The translations under genes and the position numbers were made by a program. From an uncultured Pseudomonas sp. (GTDB taxonomy: Bacteria; Pseudomonadota; Gammaproteobacteria; Pseudomonadales; Pseudomonadaceae): a DNA stretch of 30,185 nucleotides. This document shows, piece by piece, positions 29,498 through 30,185 of the stretch. How positions within the stretch are numbered: the stretch's first letter is position 1; each line of letters opens with the position of its first letter. The DNA lies in assembly GCF_946885885.1 (NCBI RefSeq), contig NZ_CAMPHN010000043.1:1-30185 (forward strand), given 5' to 3'. The notes beneath the pieces were generated by a model, which ran no database searches, was not told the origin of the DNA, and saw only the letters and a list, made by a program, of their open reading frames with translations.

Positions 29498-30185
29498 ATG
29501 AGCCTTCCCGTGCTGGCCTCTTTGCCGGTCACCCTCGAATCCCTGGCACTGAATGCCGAGCAAGCCTTGCGCGCGGTCCTGGCGGGTTTGGACAACGCTG
29601 TGACGTCGAGTTTCGCGGCCTGGCCACATGCCCGACACGAGGCGTGGCGCCGGGTTTGCGCCGCCAGCGATTTCGTCCATGAACAAGCCTTGCGCGACCC
29701 GCACATGTTGCTGAGCCTGGCCGAGAGCGGCTTGCTCGAGCGTGCTCTGCGCGGTGGCGAACTGCGCGAGCAACTGGTCGCGACGCTGGCCGATTGCGAG
29801 GGCGAAGACGAGTTGGCCAGGCGTTTGCGGCGCTTTCGTAATCGTCAGCAGCTGCGCATCATCTGGCGCGATATCACCCGCCAGGCCGATCTGATCGAAA
29901 CCTGTCGCGATCTGTCCGACCTCGCCGATGCCTGTATCGATCAGGCCTACCAATGGCTTTATCCGCGCCACTGCGCGCAATTCGGCACCCCGGTCGGGCG
30001 CCGTAGCGGGCAGGCGCAGCACATGGTGATTCTCGGCATGGGCAAACTGGGCGCCCATGAATTGAACTTGTCCTCGGATATCGACCTGATCTTCGGCTAC
30101 CCGGAAGGCGGCGAGACCGAAGGGGTGAAGCGCCCGCTGGATAATCAGGAGTTTTTCATCCGCCTTGGTCAGAAACTGATCAAGG
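29498..30185 (+). CDS. glnE: Glutamine synthetase adenylyltransferase GlnE (5' part)
   Basis: GlnE adds AMP to, and removes it from, glutamine synthetase in response to PII, so it tunes nitrogen assimilation. The first 229 codons are in view and the gene runs off the right edge; full proteins are about 950-980 residues. The ATG at 29498 has AAGGA 6 bases upstream. The visible part is the N-terminal deadenylylase half: a helical region followed by the nucleotidyltransferase motif GMGKLGAHELNLSSDIDLIF with metal-binding Asp194 and Asp196. Both lobes of GlnE are of this fold. It is divergent from aceE, the same arrangement as PAO1 (PA5014/PA5015) as I remember it. Confidence 0.95.
   Translation, partial: MSLPVLASLPVTLESLALNAEQALRAVLAGLDNAVTSSFAAWPHARHEAWRRVCAASDFVHEQALRDPHMLLSLAESGLLERALRGGELREQLVATLADCEGEDELARRLRRFRNRQQLRIIWRDITRQADLIETCRDLSDLADACIDQAYQWLYPRHCAQFGTPVGRRSGQAQHMVILGMGKLGAHELNLSSDIDLIFGYPEGGETEGVKRPLDNQEFFIRLGQKLIK

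Overview
The window looks like chromosome of a Pseudomonas species or a close relative. The core genes are GC-rich with typical pseudomonad products. The order glnE / aceE-aceF / conserved hypothetical / dipA / msrA ... acyl-CoA dehydrogenase / antiporter / MscK-type channel / selO matches, from memory, the PA5014-PA5023 stretch of P. aeruginosa PAO1. Most genes lie on the minus strand. No tRNA, rRNA, CRISPR array or transposase gene was seen.

Layout, left to right. 1-368: 3' end of an aspartate/glutamate racemase family gene. 362-2388 (minus): a secreted triacylglycerol lipase and its membrane-anchored foldase. 2615-4075 (minus): selO, flanked by REP-like repeats. 4463-9654 (minus): a large MscK/KefA-type mechanosensitive channel and a CvrA/NhaP2-type cation/proton antiporter. 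9767-12971 (plus): an AT-richer insert holding a 5'-truncated PEP-CTERM protein gene, an exosortase, EpsI and an EpsD-type peptidyl-prolyl isomerase lipoprotein. 13319-15121 (minus): acyl-CoA dehydrogenase. 15378-16770 (minus): a tautomerase and an MFS transporter, divergent from a LysR regulator (16877-17767, plus) across a clear palindromic operator. 17983-18828 (plus): rlmJ. 18880-21127 (minus): a zinc-ribbon/TM2 protein with a pilin-like C-terminal helix, a secreted protein of unknown function, and msrA. 21503-24139 (minus): the c-di-GMP phosphodiesterase dipA. 24217-24744 (plus): a small secreted conserved hypothetical protein. 24925-29228 (minus): the pyruvate dehydrogenase genes aceF and aceE with a strong terminator. 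29498-30185 (plus): the start of glnE.

The most notable item is the exosortase insert. It contains the sorting protease and accessory genes of an exopolysaccharide/protein-sorting system, but no polysaccharide export, chain-length or glycosyltransferase genes. Its only visible substrate gene lacks a signal peptide. It looks like the remnant or minimal core of a larger acquired locus placed between two core genes. Other points of interest are twin palindromes at the aceE promoter that look like HexR/RccR-type (RpiR family) sites, the operator between the LysR and MFS genes, the TM2/pilin-helix fusion, and repeats that supply stop codons to dipA and rlmJ.
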